Part shown: piece after piece, positions 16,789 to 27,600 of the stretch | How the letters are laid out: each line of letters begins with the position of its first letter | Position numbering within the stretch: position 1 is the first letter of the stretch | Source of the DNA: Bacteroidota bacterium | Lineage (GTDB): Bacteria; Bacteroidota; Bacteroidia; Chitinophagales; Chitinophagaceae | DNA: 45,884 nucleotides | NCBI GenBank assembly: GCA_025363385.1 | Contig: JANYEA010000054.1 | Span: 1-45,884 of the forward strand | Direction: 5' to 3' | Position numbers and translations under genes: made by a program | Notes under the pieces: generated by a model | The model's database searches: none | What the model was told of the DNA's origin: nothing | The model's input: the letters and a program-made list of their open reading frames with translations, nothing else

Positions 16789-17838
16789 ATGTCTGAATTC
16801 CGTTTAACCCAGTTTTCGCACGGTGGTGGTTGTGGTTGTAAAATTGCACCTTCTGTTTTGAGTAGCATTTTACAATCGAATACCATTGTGCCTGAAAATA
16901 AAAACTTACTCGTGGGCAATGCCAGTAATGATGATGCTGCTGCTTACGACTTGGGTAATGGTACAGCCATGATCAGTACCACTGATTTTTTTATGCCCAT
17001 TGTGGATGATGCATTTTCATTTGGCAGAATTGCTTCTGCCAATGCTATCAGCGATGTATATGCCATGGGTGGTAAACCAGTGATGGCTATTGCAATTCTA
17101 GGATGGCCCATCGATAAAATTCCTGCATCTGTTGCACAACAAGTGCTGGAAGGCGCACGCAGCATCTGTTTGGAAGCTGGCATCCCTTTGGCTGGCGGAC
17201 ATAGTATTGATAGTCCCGAACCCATTTTCGGATTAGCTGTGAGTGGATTGGTTGAGATCGTACACCTAAAAAGAAATAATACTGCACAAGAAAACGACCT
17301 CCTTTTTATCACCAAACCCATCGGTGTAGGCATTATGGCAACTGCACAAAAAAGAGAAAAATTATCAGCAGAACATTTACAACAGTTAATTAAACAATTA
17401 GGCACTTTAAATAAAGCGGGTGAGGCATTGGGAAAAATTTCGGGGGTGCATGCAATGACTGATGTTACAGGATTTGGCTTACTGGGTCACTTAACAGAAA
17501 TGGCCGAAGGAAGTGGATTAAGTGCTGAAATTCCCTATGCAGATTTACCCATTTTAGAAGCTGCTTTAGTATACCAAAAGCAAAAAATAGGACCAGGAGC
17601 CACCGCAAGAAACTGGAATAGTTATAGTGCTAAAGTTTCATTGGCACCAGGTATTAATGAAGAAGAAGCCTTACAATTATTGCCCGATCCGCAAACCAAT
17701 GGTGGTTTATTAATTGCAGTATCTCCGGAAGCTGCGCATGAAGTAGTGGCTGTTTTTGAACAATTCGGTTTATCTGCTTATGCAAAACCCATCGGAAAAT
17801 TAAAGGCAAAATCAGAGAAAGTAATTCGGTTTATATAG
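16789..17838 (+). CDS. selD: Selenide, water dikinase SelD
   Basis: This 349-residue enzyme makes selenophosphate from selenide and ATP for selenocysteine or 2-selenouridine. The catalytic loop GGGCGCK carries Cys15, Cys17 and Lys18; both are ordinary TGT cysteine codons, not an in-frame TGA. Asp-rich NDDAAAYDL, then TDFFMPIVDD and AGGHSIDS, are the conserved ATP/metal-binding segments. No selA, selB or mnmH is in the window, so the selenium pathway it serves is unknown. It ends 3 bp before the stop of the convergent neighbour. Confidence 0.95.
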   Translation: MSEFRLTQFSHGGGCGCKIAPSVLSSILQSNTIVPENKNLLVGNASNDDAAAYDLGNGTAMISTTDFFMPIVDDAFSFGRIASANAISDVYAMGGKPVMAIAILGWPIDKIPASVAQQVLEGARSICLEAGIPLAGGHSIDSPEPIFGLAVSGLVEIVHLKRNNTAQENDLLFITKPIGVGIMATAQKREKLSAEHLQQLIKQLGTLNKAGEALGKISGVHAMTDVTGFGLLGHLTEMAEGSGLSAEIPYADLPILEAALVYQKQKIGPGATARNWNSYSAKVSLAPGINEEEALQLLPDPQTNGGLLIAVSPEAAHEVVAVFEQFGLSAYAKPIGKLKAKSEKVIRFI

Positions 17839-17841
17839 TTT

Positions 17842-18279
17842 CTAAAAAACCATATTCCCTTTATTCTTGATCTGCTCATTGGTTAGCTCAGCAACAAGCT
17901 GAACACCTGTGATGCCATTGATGGCTTTTTTGATCCAGGTACATTTTTCGTCATCCACAAAATCGCCCTTCATCAGCCAAAGAAAATCCATATGCCTGAA
18001 CTCTGGCAACAAGTATTCTCCATCGAATTGGTTGTGATATACATAGTGACTTAAAAAACTATTCGGCTCAATGGATTCGTAAACAGAGAAATAATAAGTG
18101 CGCTCTTTTCTTCGCAAATGAATTTCAAAATCGTTATTCAATTTAAATTGATAACCCAATAAATTGTTTAATTGTAAACAAAATTGATAACTCTTAATAG
18201 GCGCTGTAATGCCCAGCAGTCGGGTACCTTCGAAGAAGTCTTCATTTAATTCATCTACATTTAAACGGAGTTTCGACAT
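17842..18279 (-). CDS. IPExxxVDY family protein
   Basis: This 145-residue protein belongs to a small Bacteroidota family of unknown function named after the motif IPExxxVDY. Here the motif reads LPEFRHMDF (residues 91-99) and is followed by the family-typical hydrophobic WLMKGDF. Length fits the family and there is no signal peptide, so it is probably cytoplasmic. It starts 6 nt downstream of the M28 peptidase stop and may be cotranscribed with it, and converges with selD. Confidence 0.75.
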   Translation of the reverse strand: MSKLRLNVDELNEDFFEGTRLLGITAPIKSYQFCLQLNNLLGYQFKLNNDFEIHLRRKERTYYFSVYESIEPNSFLSHYVYHNQFDGEYLLPEFRHMDFLWLMKGDFVDDEKCTWIKKAINGITGVQLVAELTNEQIKNKGNMVF

Positions 18280-18285
18280 GACAAT

Positions 18286-19935
18286 CTATTTAAATTCTAT
18301 GTCGTATGTTTTTTCTTCCTTACCTCTCAGGATGCGCAATTTGGTTTTATCACCTTTTTCAAATTTCCCTAACGCACCCATATAACTTTGCACATCCACA
18401 AATTTAATATCGCCTAATTGCAATAATACATCGCCTGTTTGTAACCCAATTTTTTCTGCTAGTTTACCCGGACTCACTCCATCAATGCGCATACCCGTTC
18501 CACTATACCCATAATCCGGAATAACGCCTAAACTCACTTTGAATTTTGAACTGCGGCCTGCAGCTTGTTCTCTTGTTTTTGTAAACACCAATTTTCCCTT
18601 TGCATCATTATCAACAATTAATTGATGCACCAGCTGAACAATACTTTTTTCTCCTTCATAATTGATTTTTTCCCAATCGTCTGTTGCTTTATGATAGTCG
18701 GGGTGACTACCCGTAAAGAAAAATAACACAGGCATATCTTTTCTATAGAAACTGGCATGATCACTCGGACCACTTCCTGAACTATCTAACTTAATGAGCA
18801 GTTGATCGTTCTTTAAAGAGGTAAAATATTCGCCCCAGGTAGGTGAAGTACCATAGCCACCAATATTTAATTTATGGGATGTATCATATCTTCCAACCAT
18901 ATCCATATTCAACATATAATTTGGTGAGATGGCAATCGTAGGATCATCTAGCCAATGCTTACTACCAAACAACCCTAGCTCTTCGCCAGAAAAATGTATG
19001 ATCAGGTAATTATTGTTTTTAGGAGAGGACTTTACCAACATTTTAGTCAGTTCAATTAATGCCGAAGTACCACTTGCATTATCATCTGCACCATTATGTA
19101 TTACATGTCCTGTATCTAAAGCATTTTTATCTTCACCATATCCTAAGTGATCATAGTGCGCACCCAAAATAACCGTGTTGGCTGCATGATTATCGATATA
19201 CCCGATAATATTGCTGCAATTTCTCTTTTGCTCTACAATTTCAACTTGTAAGGCTATTTCAAAACTTGCTGCGTTATCGAAAAAATAGTGCTTGATACCT
19301 GCTTTGGTAATATAAACCACCGGAATGGCTACTGAACGAACCGTGTCTTTCTTATTGAATTGAACATTATCAGTGGCAGTAGAAGTATTATAAAGGAATA
19401 AAGCAGTGGCACCCTTTTTGGCCACTGCAGCAACCTCTTTGCGAATTTCTTCGTCAATATCAAAATGCGGATTGGTTTTGTTTTCTTCCAACAAATCTTT
19501 CAGGTCTTTGAACCATGGCTGGCCTTTTTCGTTCAAAGCCATTGCTGGTGTACCTTTCACAGATCGCTGTGCACTATAACTCAATGGAAAATACTCTGTG
19601 TTTTGCTCTAATACATGACCGTTTGCACTAAAACTAGTGGCGGCTGTAATTTGTTTTCCTTCATTAATTTCAAAGGTCTGCACATAACCTGCTTTACCTT
19701 TTGGTTGCAACCCTATTTGCTGATACTGTTGAACGATATATGCTAATGCCAATTGCTCTCCTTTGGTTCCCGTACGCCTTCCTTCTAATTTATCATCCGC
19801 TAAATATTGAACATGCGATTTTAAATTAGCCACCAATTCTAAACTGGCTTTTTCTTCAGCCATTCTTTTTTTCCTTTTACTTTGTGCATGAGCAAAAGTT
19901 GTAAAGAGTAACACAACCAACAGCAGCTTTTTCAT
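18286..19935 (-). CDS. Secreted M28 family zinc aminopeptidase with C-terminal PDZ domain
   Basis: This 549-residue protein has a signal peptide (residues 1-17, AHAQ). The M28 di-zinc site is complete: H260 and D262 (GAHYDHLG), D284 (ADDNASG), E318/E319 (SGEELG), D345 (NMDMVG) and a C-terminal His in GSHPDYH (411 or 415). A protease-associated-like insert lies before it (about 110-240). A PDZ domain follows from about 452, with the loop GYSGTGMRIDGVSPG. This layout is common in Bacteroidota periplasmic or outer-surface peptidases that release N-terminal residues. A minus-strand TATTTTTG box lies 23 bp upstream. Confidence 0.93.
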   Translation of the reverse strand: MKKLLLVVLLFTTFAHAQSKRKKRMAEEKASLELVANLKSHVQYLADDKLEGRRTGTKGEQLALAYIVQQYQQIGLQPKGKAGYVQTFEINEGKQITAATSFSANGHVLEQNTEYFPLSYSAQRSVKGTPAMALNEKGQPWFKDLKDLLEENKTNPHFDIDEEIRKEVAAVAKKGATALFLYNTSTATDNVQFNKKDTVRSVAIPVVYITKAGIKHYFFDNAASFEIALQVEIVEQKRNCSNIIGYIDNHAANTVILGAHYDHLGYGEDKNALDTGHVIHNGADDNASGTSALIELTKMLVKSSPKNNNYLIIHFSGEELGLFGSKHWLDDPTIAISPNYMLNMDMVGRYDTSHKLNIGGYGTSPTWGEYFTSLKNDQLLIKLDSSGSGPSDHASFYRKDMPVLFFFTGSHPDYHKATDDWEKINYEGEKSIVQLVHQLIVDNDAKGKLVFTKTREQAAGRSSKFKVSLGVIPDYGYSGTGMRIDGVSPGKLAEKIGLQTGDVLLQLGDIKFVDVQSYMGALGKFEKGDKTKLRILRGKEEKTYDIEFK

Positions 19936-19957
19936 ATATGTTCTAAATTTGTATCAA

Positions 19958-19965
19958 CAAAAATA
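19958..19965 (-). promoter_or_regulatory. -7 promoter box for the M28 peptidase gene
   Basis: Read on the minus strand this is TATTTTTG, an exact match to TAnnTTTG, 22 nt before the start codon. No clear -33 TTG element was identified. Confidence 0.5.
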
Positions 19966-20064
19966 GACGATTTAAGCATCCATTATGAAATTGTATCGTG
20001 GGGTTAAGGTGATTTTGAAAGTATTCTCTTCCCAATCTCGTAACAAAGCACTCTTATAAGACTT

Positions 20065-20072
20065 TACTTTTG
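20065..20072 (+). promoter_or_regulatory. -7 promoter box for feoB
   Basis: TACTTTTG matches TAnnTTTG exactly and lies 15 nt before the TTG start, implying a very short leader. Confidence 0.5.
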
Positions 20073-20087
20073 CGTTCAATATAGAAT

Positions 20088-22202
20088 TTGTTGAAACAGG
20101 AATTACATATTGCATTAGTGGGAAACCCCAATAGCGGAAAAACTTCGTTATTTAATGCATTAACTGGCCTCAACCAAAAAGTGGGGAATTTTCCTGGAGT
20201 AACGGTCGACAAAAAAACAGGTACACTTCATTTAGGCAATGGTTCAAATACGCAGCTCATAGATCTTCCCGGTACTTATAGTTTATATCCCAGAAGAGCA
20301 GACGAATGGGTAGCTTATAAAGTGTTGATGAATGCCGACACTGATGTGAAGGCAGATATGGTATTATTGGTTGCCGATGCGAGTAACTTAAAACGTAACT
20401 TACTTTTTTGCAGTCAGATCATCGATTTGAAAATACCCGTTGTGGTGGCTTTAACGATGAACGATCTTGCTTCCAAAAAAGGTATCATCATAGATGTAAA
20501 AGGTTTGGAAGCAGAACTGGGTGTTCCTGTAGTGCTTGTGAATCCCAGAAAAAATAAAGGACTTACAGAATTAAAAAACGCATTAGCAAAATACGGAAAG
20601 AATCCTTCTGCATTTAATAAGGAAGACTTTATTGATAATCAAAAAATGGCACCTGCAGCAATTGCAGCTGTTCAATCACATTTTCCGGAACTGAGCAACT
20701 ATGCTGCTATACATTATTTGATCAATCACGAAAATTTTCCGATATCAGATCAGATGCAGGAAACAATTGAGCAAATTGAGATCGACAATCAATTCAATCC
20801 TACAAAAACACAGGCTGAAGAAATTGTGCAGCGATACGGACATATTAGAAAGATCATGCAAAAAAATGTGAATGAGCCCGACCCACTAGAGCAAAAACAT
20901 TTTTCTGATAAACTAGATGATCTTTTATTACACCGCACCTGGGGATACCTGATTTTATTTGCTGTTTTATTTTTATTGTTTCAAAGCGTTTTCTGGTTGG
21001 CACAATTTCCCATGAACGCAATTGAACAGGTCTTCAAACAATTTGCAGGATGGTTAGCCAATAATTTGGCACCTGGATGGATGGAAGATTTACTGGTGAA
21101 TGGAATTGTGGCAGGTATGAGTGGCATTTTTGTTTTCATACCCCAGATCATGATCTTATTTGGCATCATCACCATTCTGGAAGACACGGGCTATATGGCA
21201 CGAATCAGTTTTTTGAGCGATCGATTGATGCGAAAAGTAGGTCTTAACGGTAAGAGTGTAATGCCTATGATCAGTGGCTTTGCTTGTGCCGTTCCGGCCA
21301 TCATGTCGGCCAGAAATATTGAAAATAAAAAGGAAAGATTACTCACCATACTAGTTACTCCTTTAATGAGTTGTAGTGCCAGGCTTCCAGTGTACACGAT
21401 TCTAATTTCTTTGGTGGTTAGCAATAAATATTATTTCGGATTCCTTAGCCTGCAAGGATTGGTAATGATGGGATTGTATTTGTTAGGAATTCTGATGGCA
21501 TTGATTGTAAGCTATGTAATGAAGTGGGTGATCAAGATTCAGGAGAAAAGTTTTTTTATTTTAGAGTTACCCATTTACCGCGCACCAAGATGGGCCAATG
21601 TAGGCATCACTATGCTGGAGAAAGCAAAAATATTTGTTACTGATGCAGGAAAGATTATTATGATCATCAGTGTGCTTTTATGGTTTCTTTCTTCCCACGG
21701 ACCGGGCAATAGGATAGCTGATGTGGAAACAAAATACGCACTGCTCATAAAACAAAATCCTTCGGAAGAAAAAGTTTTAAACAAACATTTGTCTTCCGAA
21801 AAATTACAGAACTCTTATGCAGGTATTTTAGGTAAAACCATTGAACCAGTGATTCGTCCACTGGGCTATGATTGGAAAATTGGGATTGCCATTATTAGTT
21901 CCATTGCAGCAAGAGAAGTATTTGTAGGAACCATGGCTACATTATATAGTGTGGAAGAAAATGATGACAGTTCCCTTCGAGAAAAATTGCAATCCGCAAA
22001 ACACGAAGACGGCACTAAAGTGTACACATTACCTGCTGCTTTTTCGCTCATGATCTTCTATGTACTTGCTATGCAATGTATGAGTACGCTTGCGGTAGTA
22101 AAAAGAGAAACCAAATCCTGGAAATGGCCCATATTTCAATTTATTTACATGACAGGGCTTGCTTATCTGATGAGTATATTGGTGTATCAAATCTTCAAAT
22201 AA
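20088..22202 (+). CDS. feoB: Ferrous iron transporter FeoB
   Basis: This 704-residue inner-membrane protein imports Fe(II). The N-terminal GTPase domain has G1 GNPNSGKT (12-19), the effector segment VGNFPGVTVDKK, G3 DLPGTYSL and a G4-like TMND. The membrane part carries two Gate-type modules with GFACAVPAIMSAR and TPLMSCSARLPVY, and ends in several helices. It starts with TTG TTG: an in-frame TAG lies at 20082-20084 and no ATG is nearby. No feoA is adjacent, unlike many feo operons. It ends at a hairpin shared with the convergent bcp gene. Confidence 0.96.
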   Translation: MLKQELHIALVGNPNSGKTSLFNALTGLNQKVGNFPGVTVDKKTGTLHLGNGSNTQLIDLPGTYSLYPRRADEWVAYKVLMNADTDVKADMVLLVADASNLKRNLLFCSQIIDLKIPVVVALTMNDLASKKGIIIDVKGLEAELGVPVVLVNPRKNKGLTELKNALAKYGKNPSAFNKEDFIDNQKMAPAAIAAVQSHFPELSNYAAIHYLINHENFPISDQMQETIEQIEIDNQFNPTKTQAEEIVQRYGHIRKIMQKNVNEPDPLEQKHFSDKLDDLLLHRTWGYLILFAVLFLLFQSVFWLAQFPMNAIEQVFKQFAGWLANNLAPGWMEDLLVNGIVAGMSGIFVFIPQIMILFGIITILEDTGYMARISFLSDRLMRKVGLNGKSVMPMISGFACAVPAIMSARNIENKKERLLTILVTPLMSCSARLPVYTILISLVVSNKYYFGFLSLQGLVMMGLYLLGILMALIVSYVMKWVIKIQEKSFFILELPIYRAPRWANVGITMLEKAKIFVTDAGKIIMIISVLLWFLSSHGPGNRIADVETKYALLIKQNPSEEKVLNKHLSSEKLQNSYAGILGKTIEPVIRPLGYDWKIGIAIISSIAAREVFVGTMATLYSVEENDDSSLREKLQSAKHEDGTKVYTLPAAFSLMIFYVLAMQCMSTLAVVKRETKSWKWPIFQFIYMTGLAYLMSILVYQIFK

Positions 22203-22226
22203 AAAAGCCCCTGAAAATTCAGAGGC
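22201..22226 (-). terminator. Intrinsic terminator between feoB and bcp
   Basis: GCCCCTGA and TCAGAGGC (22207-22214 and 22219-22226) pair with one mismatch around AAAT. On the minus strand the hairpin is followed by a T run, so it mainly terminates bcp and may also act on feoB. Confidence 0.75.
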
Positions 22227-22249
22227 TAGTCTATTCGTTCAGCAAAAAA

Positions 22250-22714
22250 TTAACTTTCCCAAGCGGCCAAAATCTCTTCTGTATGATTTTTGGTGTCGGG
22301 CTTTGCAATAATTTTTACAATTTTTCCGGTTTCATCGATCAAAAATGTGGTACGGGTAGTGCCCATATAAGTGCGGCCCATGAATTTTTTCTCTCCCCAC
22401 AAATTGTATTTGTCAACAATTTTTTTGTCCTCATCTGATACCAATGGAAAAGGAAGTTCAAACTTCTCTTCAAATTTTTTGTGACTAGCTACACTGTCTG
22501 TACTAACGCCCACAATTTGAAATCCTTTTTTCAATAATAATGCATAATTATCCTTCAGGTTACATGCTTGAGCTGTGCATCCCGGAGTATCGTCTTTTGG
22601 ATAAAAATATAATATGACTTTCTTTCCTTTAAAATCAGTCAATGAAATCGCCTTGCCATTTTGGTCAACCGCTTTGAATACGGGTGCTTTACTTCCCTCT
22701 TTTAATACTGCCAT
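22250..22714 (-). CDS. bcp: Thioredoxin-dependent thiol peroxidase (Bcp/PrxQ)
   Basis: This 154-residue peroxiredoxin reduces hydrogen peroxide and organic hydroperoxides. The peroxidatic Cys46 sits in [11 protein letters not shown], with resolving Cys51 five residues later as in the atypical 2-Cys PrxQ type. The conserved GVSTDS and [10 protein letters not shown] segments are present and length is normal. It is monocistronic between feoB and carB, with a terminator hairpin right after its stop. Confidence 0.95.
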   Translation of the reverse strand: MAVLKEGSKAPVFKAVDQNGKAISLTDFKGKKVILYFYPKDDTPGCTAQACNLKDNYALLLKKGFQIVGVSTDSVASHKKFEEKFELPFPLVSDEDKKIVDKYNLWGEKKFMGRTYMGTTRTTFLIDETGKIVKIIAKPDTKNHTEEILAAWES

Positions 22715-22822
22715 TTTATTTTATTTAGTGTACAATCTATTTATATTAACCGTGTAATTCCTATTTTGTTCCCTTTGAGCACGTATTTCGAAAAAATTGT
22801 GCCCTTTTTCACTTGTGGACCT

Positions 22823-22830
22823 TACATTTG
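22823..22830 (+). promoter_or_regulatory. -7 promoter box for carB
   Basis: TACATTTG matches TAnnTTTG exactly, 22 nt before the ATG at 22853. It lies inside the N-terminal extension that a TTG start at 22766 would give, which supports the shorter start. Confidence 0.55.
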
Positions 22831-22852
22831 CACAATTTATTATTTTGCAATT

Positions 22853-24499
22853 ATGCCTAGAGACAGTTCAATACAATCCGTTTTAATTATTGGTTCTGGA
22901 CCCATTATTATAGGCCAGGCCTGTGAATTTGATTATTCAGGCACCCAGGCCGCTCGTAGCCTACGTGAAGAAGGGATCAAAGTGATCCTAATTAACAGTA
23001 ACCCTGCCACCATTATGACCGATCCGATGATGGCCGACAAGGTTTATCTGCTCCCTTTGACGGTTGAAAGTATCGAAAAAATATTAGATGAGAATCAGAT
23101 TGATGCTGTACTGCCTACAATGGGTGGTCAAACTGCGCTGAATCTTTGTAAAGAAGCCGATGAAATGGGGGTTTGGAATAAGTATAATTGTCGCCTGATT
23201 GGGGTAGATATTGCGGCTATTGATACTGCAGAAGATCGTGAAAAATTTCGCCAACTGATGGTTAAAATCGGTATGGCTGTGGCACCAAGTAGGGTGGCCA
23301 ATAGTTTCTTAGAAGGAAAAGAATTTGCACAAGAGATTGGTTTTCCGTTAGTTATACGCCCTTCATTTACCCTTGGGGGTACTGGTGGTGGCTTTGTACA
23401 TAGTAAAGACGATTTAGACGCTGCCCTAGATAGAGGCTTAAAAGCATCCCCAATTCACGAGGTATTGGTAGAGAAAGCTGTGTTAGGTTGGAAAGAATAT
23501 GAATTGGAATTACTGCGCGATTGTAATGATAATGTGGTAATTATATGTACGGTAGAAAATTTAGACCCCATGGGGGTGCATACGGGTGATTCTATCACTG
23601 TAGCTCCAGCCATGACGCTAAGCGATACTGCTTATCAGGAAATGCGTAACAAAGCTACCCTGATGATGCGTTCTTTAGGAAACTTTACAGGCGGTTGTAA
23701 CGTGCAGTTTGCACAGAATCCTGAAAATGAAGAACTGATTGCTGTAGAAATTAACCCACGTGTAAGTCGTTCTTCTGCATTGGCATCCAAAGCAACGGGT
23801 TACCCAATTGCCAAGATCGCTGCTAAATTGGCTATCGGATATTCATTAGACGAATTAAAGAATCAGATCACAAAAACGACTTCTGCATTTTTCGAACCTG
23901 CTCTAGACTATGTAATTGTGAAAGTACCTCGTTGGAACTTTGATAAATTCAAAGGAGCAAATGATACACTGGGATTACAAATGAAGAGTGTGGGTGAAGT
24001 GATGGCCATTGGTAGAAGCTTTACAGAAGCCATTCAGAAAGCCTGCCAGAGCTTAGAGAACGAAGCAATTGGCCTGGGTTATTATGGCAAGAGTTTGATG
24101 AAGAGCGAAGAGATTGTTGAGTATATCAAAACACCAAAATGGGATCGCATCTTCCGTATCAAAGATGCATTGATGCAAGGTTCTACGGTTAAATCAATTG
24201 CCCACGCAACAGGAATTGATCGTTGGTTCCTTTACCAGATTCAACAGATCTGTCATATCGAAAAAGAAATGTCACAATATAGCTTAGACACTATTCCTGA
24301 CGCGCTTTTAAAAGAAGCCAAAAAGAATGGGTTTAGCGACCTTCAGATCGTACGCATCATGAACAATACCTGTACAGAAGATGAAGTATATGAGAAAAGA
24401 AAAACACTTGGCATTACCCGTATTTACAAAATGGTAGATACCTGTAGCGCAGAATTTGAGGCTAAAACGCCTTATTTCTACAGCAGCTTCGAGGGTTAA
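22853..24499 (+). CDS. carB: Carbamoyl-phosphate synthase large subunit, N-terminal half only
   Basis: This 548-residue protein corresponds to the first half of CarB (about residues 1-553 of the usual 1070): the carboxyphosphate ATP-grasp domain and the oligomerisation domain. Visible are [63 protein letters not shown] and the late segment [15 protein letters not shown]. Translation stops at FYSSFEG, where full-length CarB continues into the second ATP-grasp half. The stop is followed by a strong terminator, and no second half is encoded downstream here. This is a clean end at the domain border, so it looks like a split gene rather than a frameshift. Split CarB genes are known in some archaea and Aquifex. 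The ATG at 22853 was chosen because a promoter box lies just upstream. Confidence 0.92.
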   Translation: MPRDSSIQSVLIIGSGPIIIGQACEFDYSGTQAARSLREEGIKVILINSNPATIMTDPMMADKVYLLPLTVESIEKILDENQIDAVLPTMGGQTALNLCKEADEMGVWNKYNCRLIGVDIAAIDTAEDREKFRQLMVKIGMAVAPSRVANSFLEGKEFAQEIGFPLVIRPSFTLGGTGGGFVHSKDDLDAALDRGLKASPIHEVLVEKAVLGWKEYELELLRDCNDNVVIICTVENLDPMGVHTGDSITVAPAMTLSDTAYQEMRNKATLMMRSLGNFTGGCNVQFAQNPENEELIAVEINPRVSRSSALASKATGYPIAKIAAKLAIGYSLDELKNQITKTTSAFFEPALDYVIVKVPRWNFDKFKGANDTLGLQMKSVGEVMAIGRSFTEAIQKACQSLENEAIGLGYYGKSLMKSEEIVEYIKTPKWDRIFRIKDALMQGSTVKSIAHATGIDRWFLYQIQQICHIEKEMSQYSLDTIPDALLKEAKKNGFSDLQIVRIMNNTCTEDEVYEKRKTLGITRIYKMVDTCSAEFEAKTPYFYSSFEG

Positions 24500-24529
24500 G
24501 TTTTAAATATGATTAAAAATCGCTTTTAA

Positions 24530-24562
24530 CACAAAGGCCGCTTGTTTAAGGCGGCCTTTGTG
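24530..24562 (+). terminator. Intrinsic terminator after carB
   Basis: A perfect 12-bp stem, CACAAAGGCCGC (24530-24541) and GCGGCCTTTGTG (24551-24562), has a 9-nt loop and is followed by TTTACTTT. Confidence 0.85.
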
Positions 24563-24564
24563 TT

Positions 24565-24571
24565 TACTTTG
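24565..24571 (+). promoter_or_regulatory. Possible -7 box for the GH18-NodB-GT2 gene
   Basis: TACTTTG followed by CA lies 35 nt before the ATG at 24607 and directly after the carB terminator. It is one spacer base short of TAnnTTTG. Confidence 0.4.
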
Positions 24572-24606
24572 CATATCAAGCACTCTTTTTGCTTGTATTA
24601 GACCCC

Positions 24607-27600
24607 ATGGATAAGAAACATTCGGCACAGATTTTTCAGACCAATAACCCTTCCCGCTGGCAAAGATTTAAATGGGGTGGAAGAGTTATCCTGTTTATTT
24701 TGATTTTAGTAGTGGCTACTATTACTATCGCCATTAAAAACATGTATCTGCCCAACCTCCCTTTGATGCAAGGACAGGCTATGAAAGAAGTATTGCAAGC
24801 GGAGAAGTCGACCAGTAAACTTGCCAAAAAATATCAGGGATTCAGAAAATTTATAGATAATAGATGGGCAAAAGGTAAGGGCTGCGGGCAACAGGATAGT
24901 GTGTTAAATCTTTCCAATTCATCTCTGTTCAGCGATAGTTTGGGCATACGCGCTGCTTTTTATGTGGCATGGGATGCACAATCTTTCTTCTCGCTCAAAA
25001 GGAATATATCTAAAATGAATCTGGTAATGCCAGAGTGGTTTTTCCTGGATCCAAAGGGCGATTCCGTGTTTACGAATATTGACGAGAGAGGCTTTGATGT
25101 GATTAAAGCTTCTGGTGTTCGGGTAATGCCGATGATGACCAATAATGTAAAGTCTGTTTTTAGAGGAGATGTGGTGCATCGCATCATTAACGACCCGATT
25201 AAGAAAAATAAATTGATCAACGACCTTGTGAAACTGATCAAAAAATATGGCTTTGTTGGAATTAATATTGATTTCGAAGAATTAATAGAAACCAGAAATG
25301 AAGTGCTCACCAATTTTCAAAAAGAATTGTATGCACGCTTTCATAAAGAAGGATTGCTTGTTTCTCAAGATGTGATGCCTTTTAATGAAGACTACGACTA
25401 TCAGTCATTAGGAAAATATAACGACTATCTTTTTTTAATGGCTTATGACGAACATTCCGGCGATACAAAACCTGGGCCTGTGAGTAGTCAGAAATGGATC
25501 GAAGCAGCAGTAGATCAGTTGGCAAAAAAAGTGCCCCATAATAAGATCGTTTTGTGTTTAGCAGCCTATGGATATGATTGGGCAAAAGGCGGACAGGGCA
25601 CAGATGTTACCTATCAGCAAGCGCTGGTAATTGCCAGAGAGAGTGAAGGAAAAGTAACTTACAATAACGACACGTATAATTTAAGTTATCAGTATTGGGA
25701 TGATAACGATAAAGAGCACGAAGTTCATTTTACGGATGCGGCTACCAATTTTAATACGGTACGATTTGCCACTGAATATCCTTTAGCAGGAACTGCTCTA
25801 TGGAGATTAGGAAGTGAAGATAGCAGGGTTTGGGATTTTTATAATCAACCCATGAATCGCAAATCACTTGAGAAATTCAACTTCTCAGAATTCAATAAAG
25901 TGGAAGCAACAGATGATGTAGACTTTATGGGTGATGGCGAGGTACTTGATGTTTTGTCTACCCCAAGAGAGGGACATATCACACCAGAAATTGATTCTTC
26001 TTTGATGCTGATCAGTGAAGAAAAATACGATTCATTACCCAGCATGTTTGTGGTTAAACAAATGGGAAGGATTGATGCGTCGAAAAAGAAACTGGTACTC
26101 ACATTTGATGATGGACCAGACCCGGTTTACACCCGTCAGATCTTAGATATACTTGCAAAATATCATGTACCTGCAAGTTTTTTTGTAGTAGGTATTGAAG
26201 CGGAAAATAATATTCCATTAGTAAAGAGAATTTATAATGAAGGCCACGAATTAGGAAATCACACATTTACCCATCCTAATATGGCCAAAGTAAGTAAGCA
26301 ACGTGCTTTACTGGAAATGGATGCCACCCGTTTATTATTAGAGTGCATTACAGGCCATAGTACCATTATGTTTCGGGCTCCTTATAATGCAGATGCACAA
26401 CCAGAAAAAATGGAAGAGCTGGTACCAGTTGCATTAAGTAGAACCCGGAATTATTTAACCATTGGCGAGAACATTGATCCGGAAGATTGGGAAGCTAGTG
26501 AAGTGCCCAATTTTAATGCCGATACCGTTTACAACCGCGTGATGGCATTAAAAGATCGGGGTAATATTATTTTATTACACGATGCTGGTGGGGATAGAAG
26601 TGCCACCGTAAAATCATTGCCAAGATTAATTGAAGACCTGCAAAAACAAGGCTACACTTTTATTACTGTGGCAGAATTATTGAATAAGAAAAGAGACGAT
26701 ATGATGCCGCCGGTTCCTCCGGGAAGTGGTTTTAAATTAATTCAGTTTAATAACTTTATTGCAGAGTTTGGTTATTATGTAAGTCAGATTTTATTCGCTC
26801 TTTTTATTCTGTTTTTAATTCTGGGAACGATTCGATTGATCATGATGTTGAGTCTTTCTGTTTTGCAGAGAAGTAAAGAAAAAAAATTAGCCCTAATTCC
26901 TTTCATAGGAAATCCTTTGGTTTCCATCATTGTTCCCGCTTACAATGAAGAAGTAAATGCAGTGAGTTCAATTGAAAATTTATTGAAATGCGATTATCCG
27001 AATTTCAATATCGTTTTTGTAGATGATGGAAGTAAGGATAGTACTTATGAAAAAGTGCATACTGCTTTTGCAAATCATCTTAAGATTAAAGTATTCACCA
27101 AAGCTAATGGCGGTAAAGCATCTGCCCTCAACTTTGGTATTGAACAAACAGATGCCGCATATGTAGTTTGTATCGATGCTGATACCAAATTATTAACGGA
27201 TGCCGTAAGTAAATTGATGCAACATTTTAGTAGAGAAAATGTGGGTGCTGTGGCTGGTAATGTAAAAGTGGGCAATGAAGTAAATATTATTACTCGCTGG
27301 CAGAGCATTGAATATATTTCCAGTCAGAATGTAGACCGTAAAGCATTTGCCTACCTGAATGCCATTACAGTAGTTCCAGGAGCCATTGGGGCTTTCCGTA
27401 AAGAAGCTGTAGAGGCTGCAGGCGGGTTTAGTACCGATACATTGGCAGAAGATTGCGACTTAACCATTCGCATCCTTCGTTGCGGTTATCAGATCGATAA
27501 TGAAAATGGCGCTATTGCCATGACGGAAGCTCCAGAATCGATTAAGCAATTCATGAAGCAGCGATTCCGTTGGACTTATGGTGTGATGCAAACATTCTGG

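Noticed and set aside
16789..16860. Possible selenocysteine codon in selD
   Set aside because: The catalytic loop is encoded by TGT codons for both cysteines; there is no in-frame TGA.
22766..22852. N-terminal extension of carB from a TTG
   Set aside because: A consensus -7 box lies within it, and CarB proteins start near the ATG at 22853.
24480..24606. Frameshifted continuation of carB after the stop
   Set aside because: The following bases form a terminator and a promoter-like box and then the next gene; no second ATP-grasp sequence is visible.
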